From contig CAKZON010000019.1 in assembly GCA_937136425.1 (NCBI GenBank), positions 62,001 to 126,000 on the forward strand: a DNA stretch of 64,000 bases. The letters run 5' to 3'. Below the pieces are notes generated by a model, which saw only the letters and a list, made by a program, of their open reading frames with translations, was not told where the DNA came from and did not search any database. Below are positions 15,998 through 24,749 of the stretch, one piece after another. This DNA is from an uncultured Crocinitomix sp. GTDB lineage: Bacteria; Bacteroidota; Bacteroidia; Flavobacteriales_D; Crocinitomicaceae. The stretch's first letter is position 1. Each line of letters starts with the position of its first letter. A program made the position numbers and the translations under genes.

Positions 15998-18355
15998 ATG
16001 AAAACGATACAATTAATACTAACAGCCTTAATACTATTTGTGGGGGCAAGTGCAATGAGTCAAGCAGAATTGACTCAAACATTGCGCGGAACATTGATTG
16101 ATTTTGATACTAAAGTTCCAATTATTGGAGCGCGATTAATATTGCCAGGTACAGATCCTCTTTTAGGTGGGATTTCAGATGAAAATGGTGATTTCAAAAT
16201 TACGGATGTTCCTGTAGGCCGAGTTTCAATAAAAATTACTGCTGTCGGATATCAACCCATTTCAATGCCGAGTGTTTTAATTGAATCTGGGAAAGAAAAA
16301 ATATTGAATTTTGATTTAACTCCTGACATTACCGTTCTAACAAAAGTAGAGGTGAGCAGCCAGAAAGATAAGAGTGAGGCTATTAATAAAATGGCTACAG
16401 TGAGTGCTAAAACATTTAGTGTTGAAGAGACGAATCGTTATGCCGGTTCTTTTAACGATCCGGCAAGAATGGCGTCTGGTTTTGCTGGTGTAACTGGAAA
16501 TGCGGAGGGAGACAATGATATTGTTGTAAGAGGAAATTCACCCCGCGGTATTTTATGGCGTCTGGACGGAATTGATATTCCAAACCCCAATCACTTTTCA
16601 GACAATGGTGCAACGGGTGGACCAATTAATGCCCTAAATGGTGCAGTGCTTTCTAATTCCGATTTTTTTTCTGGTGCATTTGCACCTGAGTATGGTAATG
16701 CGCTTTCTGGTGTTTTTGATGTTAAAATGCGCCAAGGTAATAATCAAAAAAGAGAATATACTTTTCAAGCTGGTGCATTGGGTGTGGAAGCAACGCTCGA
16801 AGGTCCGTTTAAAAAGGGATATCGTGGATCTTATATGGTCAATTATCGTTATTCTACTTTAAGCTTAATGGACAAAGCTGGGATTTTAGATTTCGGAGGA
16901 GTTCCAATTTATCAGGATGCTGCTTTCAAATTCAATTTTCCAACCAAGAAAGCAGGAACATTCTCTTTAATAGGGCTTGGTGGAATAAGCAAAATTGTTC
17001 AAACCTATGAAAATGATTCAACAGGAGAAGTTGAAGGTGCTTATGATTTTAAAGCGAACCTAGGAATGGCGGCCTTAAAGCATACCTACATTGTAAATCC
17101 TAAACTTTACATCAAAAGTTATGTTTCAGGGTCAACCCAATACAATGGTGGAGAAGGGCAGTTTTTGAAAAAGGACAGTGTATTGTACACTTCAGAAGTG
17201 GAGGGTTTTACAGATAATAATATCAAAATACAGTCTATTGCGAACTATAAAGCAAATCAAAAAAACATCTTCCAATTGGGGGCAACATTCACACACTTTA
17301 ATTATAACTTCTTTGAAGAGGATGATTATGATAATGAAGATGGAGTTTTAACGCGTTGGCAAGATTCAAAAGGAAGCACAGATATGTTTCAATCATTTTT
17401 AAGCTGGCGTCACCGTATTACAAATAATTTGACACTGGTTTCAGGTGTGCATCATACACATTATATGCTTAATGATAATATGGCAATTGAACCACGAGCT
17501 GGTATGAAATGGCAAATAAATCCAAGACATAGTGTATCGGCAGGGTTTGGTTTACATAGTCGTCTAGAATCTCCTTCAGTTTATTTATATAATGAACTAC
17601 AGGATGATGGATCTTATAAATATCTAAACAAAAACTTGGATATGACTAAAAGCAGACATTACGTATTGGGTTATGGTTATCGCTTGTCAGAAAACATGCA
17701 TTTGAAGACAGAGGTATATTACCAACAATTATATAATGTGCCTATTGCAAAAGACCCAACAAGTGATTTTAGTTTTTTAAACTGGTCTGCTGGCGTACCT
17801 GATTTTGAGTTAATAAATGAAGGGAAAGGTCGTAATTATGGTGCTGAAATTACGGTTGAACGATTCTTCCAAAACAACTATTACTTTTTAGTAACAGGTT
17901 CTGTTTACCAATCTAAATACACTTTGAAAGATGGAGTAGAGCGTAGCACTCGTTATGATGCTAATTATGCAACAAATTTGTTAGCAGGTAAAGAATTCAA
18001 ATTCGGTCAAAAGAAAGGCAATAATAAAACATTTGGTATCAACACCAAAGTATCTTTTATTGGAGGGAATCGTTTTACGCCAATTAATCTTTCTGCTTCT
18101 CAAGATGCAGGTTATACCATTCGTGATTGGGATAACCCATGGGGGGAAAAAGGAGATGATATTTTCTTTATAAATCTTGGCTTAACATATCGTTGTGACA
18201 TGAAACGTGCTAGCCATTCTTTCAAAATAGACATTCAAAACTTAACTAATAATAAAGCAGTAGTCTCAGAATGGTATAACGGTAGAACAAACAAAGTTGA
18301 ATCAGATGTTCAGTTGTCTATCATTCCAAATGTGATCTATACAATCAAATTTTAA
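15998..18355 (+). CDS. TonB-dependent receptor with carboxypeptidase-like N-domain
   Basis: 785 residues with a signal peptide (ends near GASAMSQA). Residues about 27-112 are a carboxypeptidase-regulatory-like domain (LRGTLIDFDTKVPIIGARL, then DENGDFKI). A plug domain follows at about 120-245 (DNDIVVRGNSPRGILWRLDG, then APEYGNALSGVFDVKMR), then a 22-strand-type barrel to the C-terminus. It has no STN domain, so it cannot by itself signal to FecR in the usual way. It would import an unknown ligand across the outer membrane using TonB energy. It is preceded by candidate ECF promoter copy B, and the next gene starts four bases after its stop. Confidence 0.9.
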   Translation: MKTIQLILTALILFVGASAMSQAELTQTLRGTLIDFDTKVPIIGARLILPGTDPLLGGISDENGDFKITDVPVGRVSIKITAVGYQPISMPSVLIESGKEKILNFDLTPDITVLTKVEVSSQKDKSEAINKMATVSAKTFSVEETNRYAGSFNDPARMASGFAGVTGNAEGDNDIVVRGNSPRGILWRLDGIDIPNPNHFSDNGATGGPINALNGAVLSNSDFFSGAFAPEYGNALSGVFDVKMRQGNNQKREYTFQAGALGVEATLEGPFKKGYRGSYMVNYRYSTLSLMDKAGILDFGGVPIYQDAAFKFNFPTKKAGTFSLIGLGGISKIVQTYENDSTGEVEGAYDFKANLGMAALKHTYIVNPKLYIKSYVSGSTQYNGGEGQFLKKDSVLYTSEVEGFTDNNIKIQSIANYKANQKNIFQLGATFTHFNYNFFEEDDYDNEDGVLTRWQDSKGSTDMFQSFLSWRHRITNNLTLVSGVHHTHYMLNDNMAIEPRAGMKWQINPRHSVSAGFGLHSRLESPSVYLYNELQDDGSYKYLNKNLDMTKSRHYVLGYGYRLSENMHLKTEVYYQQLYNVPIAKDPTSDFSFLNWSAGVPDFELINEGKGRNYGAEITVERFFQNNYYFLVTGSVYQSKYTLKDGVERSTRYDANYATNLLAGKEFKFGQKKGNNKTFGINTKVSFIGGNRFTPINLSASQDAGYTIRDWDNPWGEKGDDIFFINLGLTYRCDMKRASHSFKIDIQNLTNNKAVVSEWYNGRTNKVESDVQLSIIPNVIYTIKF

Positions 18356-18359
18356 AACA

Positions 18360-19526
18360 ATGAAAAAATTAACAATTACAATTGCGTTAACGCTAGCATT
18401 ATCTTGGCAATCTTTTGCGCAAAAATCAGACTCAACAATGAGTCGTCCAGGGCAGGTAAGCTTTTTCTATCCTTTGGGCACAAATGGTATTGATTCACCG
18501 AAATACTCTAATAACGTTTCATTTAACGTGCTTTACGGAATAAATGGAGGTGTGCATGGAGTTGAGATTGGAGGATTAGTAAATACCAACTTAGGAGATG
18601 TAACAGGTGGGCAATTTGCAGGTATAGCAAATATAAATACAAAAAAAACGAATGGAATTATTTGTGCAGGAATAGCCAATGTAGTGAAAGACACAAGTAA
18701 CAGTGTTAGTTTTGCAGGAATCACTAATCTATATGGTAAATCTGCGGTAGGAATTCATTTTGCAGGTATAGCGAATACCGTTAATGGTAGTTTAATTGGC
18801 GCCCAATTTGGAGGAATCGTTAATACTACTAATGGAGATGTTGTTGGTGCCCAATTTGCTGGGATTTCTAATACCGTAAATGGTAGCTTTAAAGGAATGC
18901 AGGCCGCGGGAATTTCAAACGTAGTTACAGGTGATGTCGTAGGTGCACAAATGGGATTAATTAATCACGGTAAAAAAATCAAGGGTTTTCAATTGGGGTT
19001 AATTAATGTGGCAGATGAATTTGAAAAAGGAGTGCCGTTTGGCTTAATTAGTTTTGTTAAAAATGGATATCACGCTATAGAGGTTGCGGGCGGTGAGGCA
19101 ATTTATGCAAACCTCAATTATAAAATGGGGGTTGATCAATTATACACCATTTACAAAGTTGGTTATACAGCTAATGGTTCAGAAAACTACTTTACTTACG
19201 GGCTTGGTTTTGGTAGTATGCTGGATATTACTAAAAAAGTGAAAATATCCTTGGATTTATCTGCCAATCACATATTGCAGCAAAGTTTTTCGCCACGTTT
19301 AAATATTCTTAGTCGTGCAGATGCAGCTTTCCGCTATCAATTAAATGATCATATTGGATTTTTTGCTGGACCATCATTTAATGTTTATGTGTCTGAATTT
19401 AATTTAGATTCTGAAAACACTGCACTTAAAGTGCCCTATACAATGTATGAAGAAAATTGGTGGAACAATGAGGGGAGTACATCCATTTGGCTTGGTGGAA
19501 ATGCTGGAGTAAGCATAAGGTTTTAA
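18360..19526 (+). CDS. LA_2272-like surface-repeat protein, no STN
   Basis: 388 residues with a signal peptide (ends near WQSFAQ). About ten repeats of roughly 16 residues run over residues 60-230 (GAQFAGISNTVNGSFK, GMQAAGISNVVTGDVV and similar). A C-terminal beta-rich part parallels that of the STN protein at 13374-15326. Both proteins share GVHG.EIGGL before the repeats, a KNGYH/KTGYH segment after them and a similar ending, so they are paralogues. This copy lacks the STN and carboxypeptidase-like domains. It is co-transcribed with the TonB receptor (4-base gap) and followed by a terminator. It is likely outer-membrane or surface-exposed; function unknown. Confidence 0.75.
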   Translation: MKKLTITIALTLALSWQSFAQKSDSTMSRPGQVSFFYPLGTNGIDSPKYSNNVSFNVLYGINGGVHGVEIGGLVNTNLGDVTGGQFAGIANINTKKTNGIICAGIANVVKDTSNSVSFAGITNLYGKSAVGIHFAGIANTVNGSLIGAQFGGIVNTTNGDVVGAQFAGISNTVNGSFKGMQAAGISNVVTGDVVGAQMGLINHGKKIKGFQLGLINVADEFEKGVPFGLISFVKNGYHAIEVAGGEAIYANLNYKMGVDQLYTIYKVGYTANGSENYFTYGLGFGSMLDITKKVKISLDLSANHILQQSFSPRLNILSRADAAFRYQLNDHIGFFAGPSFNVYVSEFNLDSENTALKVPYTMYEENWWNNEGSTSIWLGGNAGVSIRF

Positions 19527-19565
19527 TAAATATCATAGGGTAGAGAGTGGTTGTAGCGTTGGGTA

Positions 19566-19599
19566 AATGGTCTTCATTAAGTTGAAGGCCATTTTTTTT
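19566..19599 (+). terminator. Terminator after the receptor operon
   Basis: Stem AATGGTCTTCA (19566-19576) pairs with TGAAGGCCATT (19583-19593, one G-U pair), with a six-base loop, followed by a run of eight T. It closes the TonB receptor / surface-repeat operon. Confidence 0.8.
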
Positions 19600-19642
19600 C
19601 GTTCAGTTATATCTATTAACTTAGGATTCTTTATTAAGAAAA

Positions 19643-20275
19643 ATGAATAATATTGAAATTGTAAAATCGCTATCAAAAATTGGTGTTACCGAAAAAGAAT
19701 TAGTTTCTCTAATACTAGATCAAGGTAAGGTTAAGACGCTTGATAAGAGTACGCCAATTATAAATGAGGGAACTTTTATCAAAGAAATATCAATTGTATT
19801 GGACGGGGAAGTTCGCGTATGGAAAAATGCTGAAGATGGTAAAGAAATTTTATTGTATTATGTAACACCGGTTCAAACTTGTGTTATGTCAGTCGCTTCC
19901 AGTTTTAGAGATAAAATAAGTACGATTCATGCTGAAACAATTAGAGAAACAACAGTTCTTTCTTTTCCGGTTTGGGGGCTTGATAAGTGGATGAAACATG
20001 AACAGTGGCGAACATTTATTGTTAACACTTTTATCCATTCTTATGACGATATTATTCAGCTTTATTCAGAATTGGCATTTAACAAGCTAGATGTTAGGTT
20101 AATCAAGTATTTTCAACAATACAAAGCAAAGTATCAAACCTCAGAAATTCCTTTGTCGCATAATGATTTGGCTAAAGAATTAGGAACTTCTAGAGAGGTT
20201 ATTTCCAGAATCCTTAAAAATATGGAGCAAGAGCAAAAAATTACGCTTGGATTAAAAAAAATAGTACTGTTGTAA
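19643..20275 (+). CDS. Crp/Fnr family transcriptional regulator
   Basis: 210 residues. The N-terminal cNMP-binding-like beta-roll covers about residues 25-115 (ISIVLDGEVRVWKNAEDGKE). A dimer helix follows, then a Crp-type winged helix at about 160-205 (LSHNDLAKELGTSREVISRI). The beta-roll lacks an obvious cNMP phosphate-binding cassette RxA, so the ligand may not be cAMP. It lies 64 bases before a hydrolase gene. The fold of its sensor domain recurs in the phosphatase gene at 21060 (shared WRTF motif), suggesting the two read related signals. A Cys in PVQTCVMSVA is matched by ESCILSLVAA in that protein. Confidence 0.9.
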   Translation: MNNIEIVKSLSKIGVTEKELVSLILDQGKVKTLDKSTPIINEGTFIKEISIVLDGEVRVWKNAEDGKEILLYYVTPVQTCVMSVASSFRDKISTIHAETIRETTVLSFPVWGLDKWMKHEQWRTFIVNTFIHSYDDIIQLYSELAFNKLDVRLIKYFQQYKAKYQTSEIPLSHNDLAKELGTSREVISRILKNMEQEQKITLGLKKIVLL

Positions 20276-20339
20276 CAATTGTCACAGGTATTTCTTCTGA
20301 TAACAAATCACCTTTGTACCGTAAAAAAAACGGAATATT

Positions 20340-21059
20340 ATGAAGGAAACATTTTTATTAGTTCATTCTGCTTGGTTAGGAGCTTGGCAGTGGAATACAG
20401 TTAAAGAATTATTAGTTGAAGCAGGACATAGTGTAATAACTCCTGATTTGCCTGGGCATGGAGAAAATTTGACTCCAGAAAAAGAAATTACCATGCAAGA
20501 TTATGTAGATTGCATTGTTAATTTGCTTGATCAACAAGAAGAATCGGTAGTGCTTTTAGGGCATAGTTTTAATGGAATTACGGTAAGTAGAGTTGCAGAA
20601 GTTCGACCTAATAAAATAAAATCTATCGTTTATTTGGCAGCCTTTTTAGCTCCCGCTAAAAGTTCATTTATAAGTATGGTGAAAGGGGTGGAAGGATCTG
20701 TAGCGGTGGAGAATTTTTATTTCTCAGATGACCAATCTCATGCATTAGTAAAAGCATCAGAAATGCATCAAGCATTTGCTCATGATATTTCTGAAGAAGC
20801 ATTTGCTAAAGCAAGTTCATTTATTTTGCCCGAACCAGCAAAACCACTTTTTTATGAACTTGAAATAACGGATGAAAATTGGGGAGCAATTCCAAAATAC
20901 TATATTGAATGTACATTAGATAAAGCTATTCCAATCGCCATTCAGCGTGCAATGTATAACGGGAAAGTTGAAAAAATATATTCATTAGAAGCCAGTCATA
21001 CACCAAATTTTTCGCAGCCAAATAAATTGGCAAATATTTTAATTGAACTTGTAAAGTAA
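20340..21059 (+). CDS. Alpha/beta hydrolase, plant-type esterase-like
   Basis: 239 residues. The nucleophile elbow GHSFNG puts Ser76 in place; Asp194 (TLDKAIP) and His220 (EASHTPNFS) complete a plausible triad. The start FLLVHSAWLGAWQWNTV and the DLPGHG segment resemble the methylesterase/salicylate-esterase-like branch of alpha/beta hydrolases. The substrate is unknown. The protein is cytoplasmic, with no signal peptide. Its stop is directly followed by the ATG of the phosphatase gene (no gap), so the two are translationally linked. Confidence 0.85.
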   Translation: MKETFLLVHSAWLGAWQWNTVKELLVEAGHSVITPDLPGHGENLTPEKEITMQDYVDCIVNLLDQQEESVVLLGHSFNGITVSRVAEVRPNKIKSIVYLAAFLAPAKSSFISMVKGVEGSVAVENFYFSDDQSHALVKASEMHQAFAHDISEEAFAKASSFILPEPAKPLFYELEITDENWGAIPKYYIECTLDKAIPIAIQRAMYNGKVEKIYSLEASHTPNFSQPNKLANILIELVK

Positions 21060-22259
21060 ATGATAATGGAGACTCTTGAAAGTTTGTTCGAATCAGAACT
21101 TGTTACTGAAATTACTTCTTATCCATTGCAAAAAACAGAAAAGGGTACGGTAGTGATAAAGGAGAATTATAAAGTGCCTGAAATTCCTATTTTGATTCGT
21201 GGAAGAATTAGAGTGTCGCAAACAACAAATGGAAATAATCAAACAAAGGTTTATGATATTTTACCAATTGAAAGTTGTATTTTATCGCTGGTGGCTGCAC
21301 AAAAGAATAAACTTAGTTTAGGAAATGGAATTGTAGAAGTAGAGTCTGAGATTATTTTTGTTCCTGCGGTTAAAACGCTAGAGTGGTATGAGAAATATAC
21401 CTCATGGAGAACGTTTGTTTCAGGGTTGTATAATAAGCGTCTAAGTGAGTTAATTGAGCAGCGCAATCAGATTCAAGAACAAGCAAAAAGAATTGCAGAT
21501 CAAAAAAATGAAATTACAGAAAGCATAAGGTATGCAAGACAAATTCAGAAAGTGATTTTGCAAAGCCCTGCAAGTTTTAAAAGTTATGTTCCTAATTCAT
21601 TTATTCTAAATAGGCCAAAAGATATTGTTTCAGGTGATTTTTATTGGTCATTTGATACTCCTGATCGCGTTTTGTTTGCAGTAGCTGATTGCACTGGACA
21701 CGGAGTTCCGGGGGCCATGCTAAGCATAATATGCTATAAAAAATTAAACGAAGTTGTGAGCAATAATAGTAACATGGCAGTTGGAAAAATTTTAGATGAA
21801 ATGGCGCTAAAGATTGAAGCTTTATTCGAAACAAAAGAAATGACATTGTCGGATGGAATGGACATTGCATTATGTGCAATTGATAAAAAGACGGGGCAAT
21901 TTTCTTTTAGTGGTGCTAATAATTCCATCTACTTAGCAGATTCTGAGGAAGGAACAATTAATGAGTTTAAAGCTAATCGTCAGCCAATTGGAAAAGCAGA
22001 TTGCAGAATTCCTTTTCAAACTCAAATTATCAATTATAAAAAGGGTTCGTTTTTGTATTTAATGACCGACGGATTTATGGATCAATTTGGTGGAGATAAA
22101 GGAAAGAAACTCCGAAAGAGCGGTTTGAAAACTATTTTGTCAAAGGCAAGTTCCAAAGAAGTAGCAGATAAAAAGTCGTTTTTAAATTTTGCTTTAGAAG
22201 AATGGAAAGGAAAGGAAGAGCAGGTGGATGATATATTGTTGGTTGGGTTACAACTATAG
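21060..22259 (+). CDS. cNMP-like sensor / coiled coil / SpoIIE-type PP2C phosphatase
   Basis: 399 residues; the ATG at 21060 directly abuts the previous stop, and a second ATG lies two codons later. Residues about 20-125 look like a Crp-type beta-roll without an HTH (PILIRGRIRV, SCILSLVAA, WRTF). About 130-160 is a coiled coil (EQRNQIQEQAKRIADQKNEI). About 160-399 is a SpoIIE/RsbU PP2C domain with the expected metal-binding segments: DIVSGDFYW, ADCTGHGVPGAML, DGMDIALC, DGFMDQFGG and VDDILLVG. Such phosphatases act in partner switching on STAS-domain proteins. The sensor half is clearly similar to the Crp regulator two genes upstream. Confidence 0.88.
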   Translation: MIMETLESLFESELVTEITSYPLQKTEKGTVVIKENYKVPEIPILIRGRIRVSQTTNGNNQTKVYDILPIESCILSLVAAQKNKLSLGNGIVEVESEIIFVPAVKTLEWYEKYTSWRTFVSGLYNKRLSELIEQRNQIQEQAKRIADQKNEITESIRYARQIQKVILQSPASFKSYVPNSFILNRPKDIVSGDFYWSFDTPDRVLFAVADCTGHGVPGAMLSIICYKKLNEVVSNNSNMAVGKILDEMALKIEALFETKEMTLSDGMDIALCAIDKKTGQFSFSGANNSIYLADSEEGTINEFKANRQPIGKADCRIPFQTQIINYKKGSFLYLMTDGFMDQFGGDKGKKLRKSGLKTILSKASSKEVADKKSFLNFALEEWKGKEEQVDDILLVGLQL

Positions 22260-22280
22260 GTTACATTCATTTAATTCAAT

Positions 22281-22317
22281 AAAAAATCCCCTTTCTCACA
22301 ATTGAAAAAGGGGATTT
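22281..22317. terminator. Bidirectional terminator between convergent genes
   Basis: An 11-bp perfect stem, AAATCCCCTTT (22284-22294) with AAAGGGGATTT (22307-22317). Read on the minus strand it is followed by six T, so it serves the DUF2911 gene best. On the plus strand the T tract is short. Confidence 0.8.
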
Positions 22318-22338
22318 ACTTTTATAAAGTGTCTTTAA

Positions 22339-22947
22339 TTACTGTGCTGCTATGCTAAAGTTAAATGATGCTTTTTCCCAAGCAAAAGAAACTCCTGTTT
22401 CTGTTACAGCAAAAGTTAATGATTCTACGTTATCTTCTCCAAATTCTGGTGTAACGTCAAAATTCAATACATCTTTTTCTGGTTTATGATCATATGCTCC
22501 CCAAACTCCATGGATTTCTTTGCTCCATTCCTCGTTTAACGTAACAGTCCAATCTGCATTTTCTTTAGGTGTAATAAATAAAGCATACGTTCCAGCTTCA
22601 ACATTTGCTCCGTTTACTTTTACGTTTGCTCCAAAAGTAATGGCAGTTGCATCATTAGCACCTGCTCTCCAAATTTTATCATAAGGAACTAAATCACCCC
22701 AAATAACTCTATCTTTTACATATGGCGAACCATAATCAACATCAACTTGAATGCCATCTGCAGCTCCTGTAGCTTGTAACCTAGGACTTTTTGGTGGTTT
22801 AGGTGGCTTGTCAGTTTCATCTTCAACAGTTTCAACAACCTCTTGTGCAGTTGAGTCAACATCAGTTTCCGCATCTGTTGCTTCGCCTCCACCACATGAA
22901 AACAATAAAACAGGTGCAATAAATAGGTAAGATATTCTTTTAAGCAT
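22339..22947 (-). CDS. DUF2911 lipoprotein
   Basis: 202 residues. The lipoprotein signal ends LLFSCGGG. An acidic, proline-rich linker (residues about 22-55, with PPKPPKSP) precedes the DUF2911 domain (VDVDYGSPYVKDRVIWGD, IWRAGANDATAITFG, AGTYALFITP, WTVTLNEEWSKEIHG), which runs to the C-terminus. DUF2911 proteins are common periplasmic lipoproteins of Bacteroidota with no established activity. It is monocistronic, with a strong terminator just after the stop. Confidence 0.92.
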   Translation of the reverse strand: MLKRISYLFIAPVLLFSCGGGEATDAETDVDSTAQEVVETVEDETDKPPKPPKSPRLQATGAADGIQVDVDYGSPYVKDRVIWGDLVPYDKIWRAGANDATAITFGANVKVNGANVEAGTYALFITPKENADWTVTLNEEWSKEIHGVWGAYDHKPEKDVLNFDVTPEFGEDNVESLTFAVTETGVSFAWEKASFNFSIAAQ

Positions 22948-23186
22948 AATTTCAGTTTTGTGTAAAGATAAAGGTTTCTCTGCACATTAAAGTCAACATT
23001 TGTCAAATAGGGTTTATCCGTAATTAATTTAGAGATATGCCAATGCACCTATATAATGGCTTTTTTTATTTTGTTTGCGAGCAGTAACAGGCTTATTTTA
23101 CAAAAAAAATGAATATATTTACTAGGAGCTTTTTAAGCCTATTTTCCTACCCAAGGTAGCCAAAACTTAATTTTAAATCTAATCAA

Positions 23187-24749
23187 ATGTCTGAGACTAA
23201 TATTCCCTTATTAAATCATTATGTAGCTGTTCAAAATGGTAAGTTTTCCACTCGTAAAGTCAACGGAGAGGATTTATATTATGGAGATAATTTAAAACGC
23301 ATATTTGATTCTGAAATTAATAAACCAGAAAATAAAGAGCGTCCGTTGGTGCTTTTTTTTCATGGAGGGTTAGTGAACGAAAAAGGAGGAGTTGAAGCTG
23401 CTGAAAAATTGAAAGATGAATTTTATGACGCTGGTGGTTATCCAATATTTTACGGTTGGCAATCAGGTTTTGGAGAAACTTTTTTTCGCAATATCCCCGA
23501 GTATTTTTTAGAACAATTTACTGGAAGTGATGGAATTGGTAAAACGAAGTTGTTTAAAATTTTAACTAAAAAACTAAAACGGTTCGTAGTTTCTAAGGTA
23601 AAGGATGTGGTAACTTCAGGAACAAAAGGTGCTGGAAATATTGAGTTAGTAGATCCTGTGCCAAGTGAGGTAGAGAGAGAAATTGATGAGATGGAAGCCA
23701 AGTCCTTAAATTTTGATTCGGATGAAATGGTTTTAACAAGAAGGCAAGAAGAGCAGTTGGAACAGTTGTTTTCGGATGATCGAAAATTGAAAGCGGAACT
23801 AATGGGGATGTTAACAGAATCTATTGGTGAGGATGGAGAAGGAAAAGCAAAAGGAGAAAATTTTGAACCAGTTGAATCATGGATTTCTGCCAGTGTAATG
23901 GAGGAGTTAAAAAAAGATGTTGAGGTAATTGAATCTGGAGAGAAGGGGCCTTTTGCTTTTGCCAAAATAATTAAACACTTGGTGCAAATAGGTGTGGCAG
24001 TTATTGGTAGATATAGTAAAGGTACTGACCATGGATTGCGCGTAACAATTACAGAAGAAATTTTGCGCAAATTGTATATTGATGATATTGGGGCAGAATT
24101 TTGGGGAGCCATGAAAAAAGATACGGCAGATGCGTTTAAACCTAATGCCGAAAAATATGCTGGAACAGCCATTTTAAAATTAATTAAAGAGGCTCGAGCA
24201 AATGGAGACAAGCGAAAAATTATATTAGCCGGACACAGTACTGGAGCTGTCTATATCTGTAATTTTCTTAAAAACGCAGATGTTAATGAATTAGATGCTG
24301 ATGCAAAATTTGATGTTATATTTTTGGCTGCAGCGTGTAAATTCTCCCTCTTTGCAAATACACTAGAAAACCATCAAGACAGAATTCGTTCAATTAGAAA
24401 TTTTGGAATGAAAGATGCAGTTGAACAAGCGGATAAATTAGTTCCAGTGCTTTATACTGCTTCGTTACTTTATTTAGTTTCTGGGTTATTAGAGAAAAAC
24501 GAAGATGGCGACTTAATTGTTGATGCACCAATTGTTGGTATGCAAAGATATTATGAAGATCGAAAACCATATAATAATGACTCGGCCGTGCAAAAAGGAA
24601 AAGCATTTTTAGACAATAAAAATGTGTGGTCCGTAGTTACAGGTACAGATGGATGGGAATCTGAATCTAAAAAGCATGTAGATTTTGATGATGATCCGTT
24701 GACACGAAAAAGTGTAGGTGAAATTATTACAAGTATTGCCAATCAATAA
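23187..24749 (+). CDS. Alpha/beta-hydrolase-like protein with large insertion (caspase operon gene 1)
   Basis: 520 residues, no signal peptide. A lipase-type start RPLVLFFHGGLV gives an HGG oxyanion motif at residues 59-61. The nucleophile elbow GHSTG at 349-353 gives Ser351. Between them lies a charged, mostly helical insertion of about 220 residues (about 110-330) containing many Glu and Lys. A C-terminal His (KKHVDFDD) could complete a triad, though the acidic residue is unclear. I do not recognise a named family. The stop is directly followed by the ATG of a caspase-family gene, and the third gene overlaps that one, so all three are coupled. The upstream 239-base gap (22948-23186) shows no clear feature. 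Confidence 0.65.
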   Translation: MSETNIPLLNHYVAVQNGKFSTRKVNGEDLYYGDNLKRIFDSEINKPENKERPLVLFFHGGLVNEKGGVEAAEKLKDEFYDAGGYPIFYGWQSGFGETFFRNIPEYFLEQFTGSDGIGKTKLFKILTKKLKRFVVSKVKDVVTSGTKGAGNIELVDPVPSEVEREIDEMEAKSLNFDSDEMVLTRRQEEQLEQLFSDDRKLKAELMGMLTESIGEDGEGKAKGENFEPVESWISASVMEELKKDVEVIESGEKGPFAFAKIIKHLVQIGVAVIGRYSKGTDHGLRVTITEEILRKLYIDDIGAEFWGAMKKDTADAFKPNAEKYAGTAILKLIKEARANGDKRKIILAGHSTGAVYICNFLKNADVNELDADAKFDVIFLAAACKFSLFANTLENHQDRIRSIRNFGMKDAVEQADKLVPVLYTASLLYLVSGLLEKNEDGDLIVDAPIVGMQRYYEDRKPYNNDSAVQKGKAFLDNKNVWSVVTGTDGWESESKKHVDFDDDPLTRKSVGEIITSIANQ

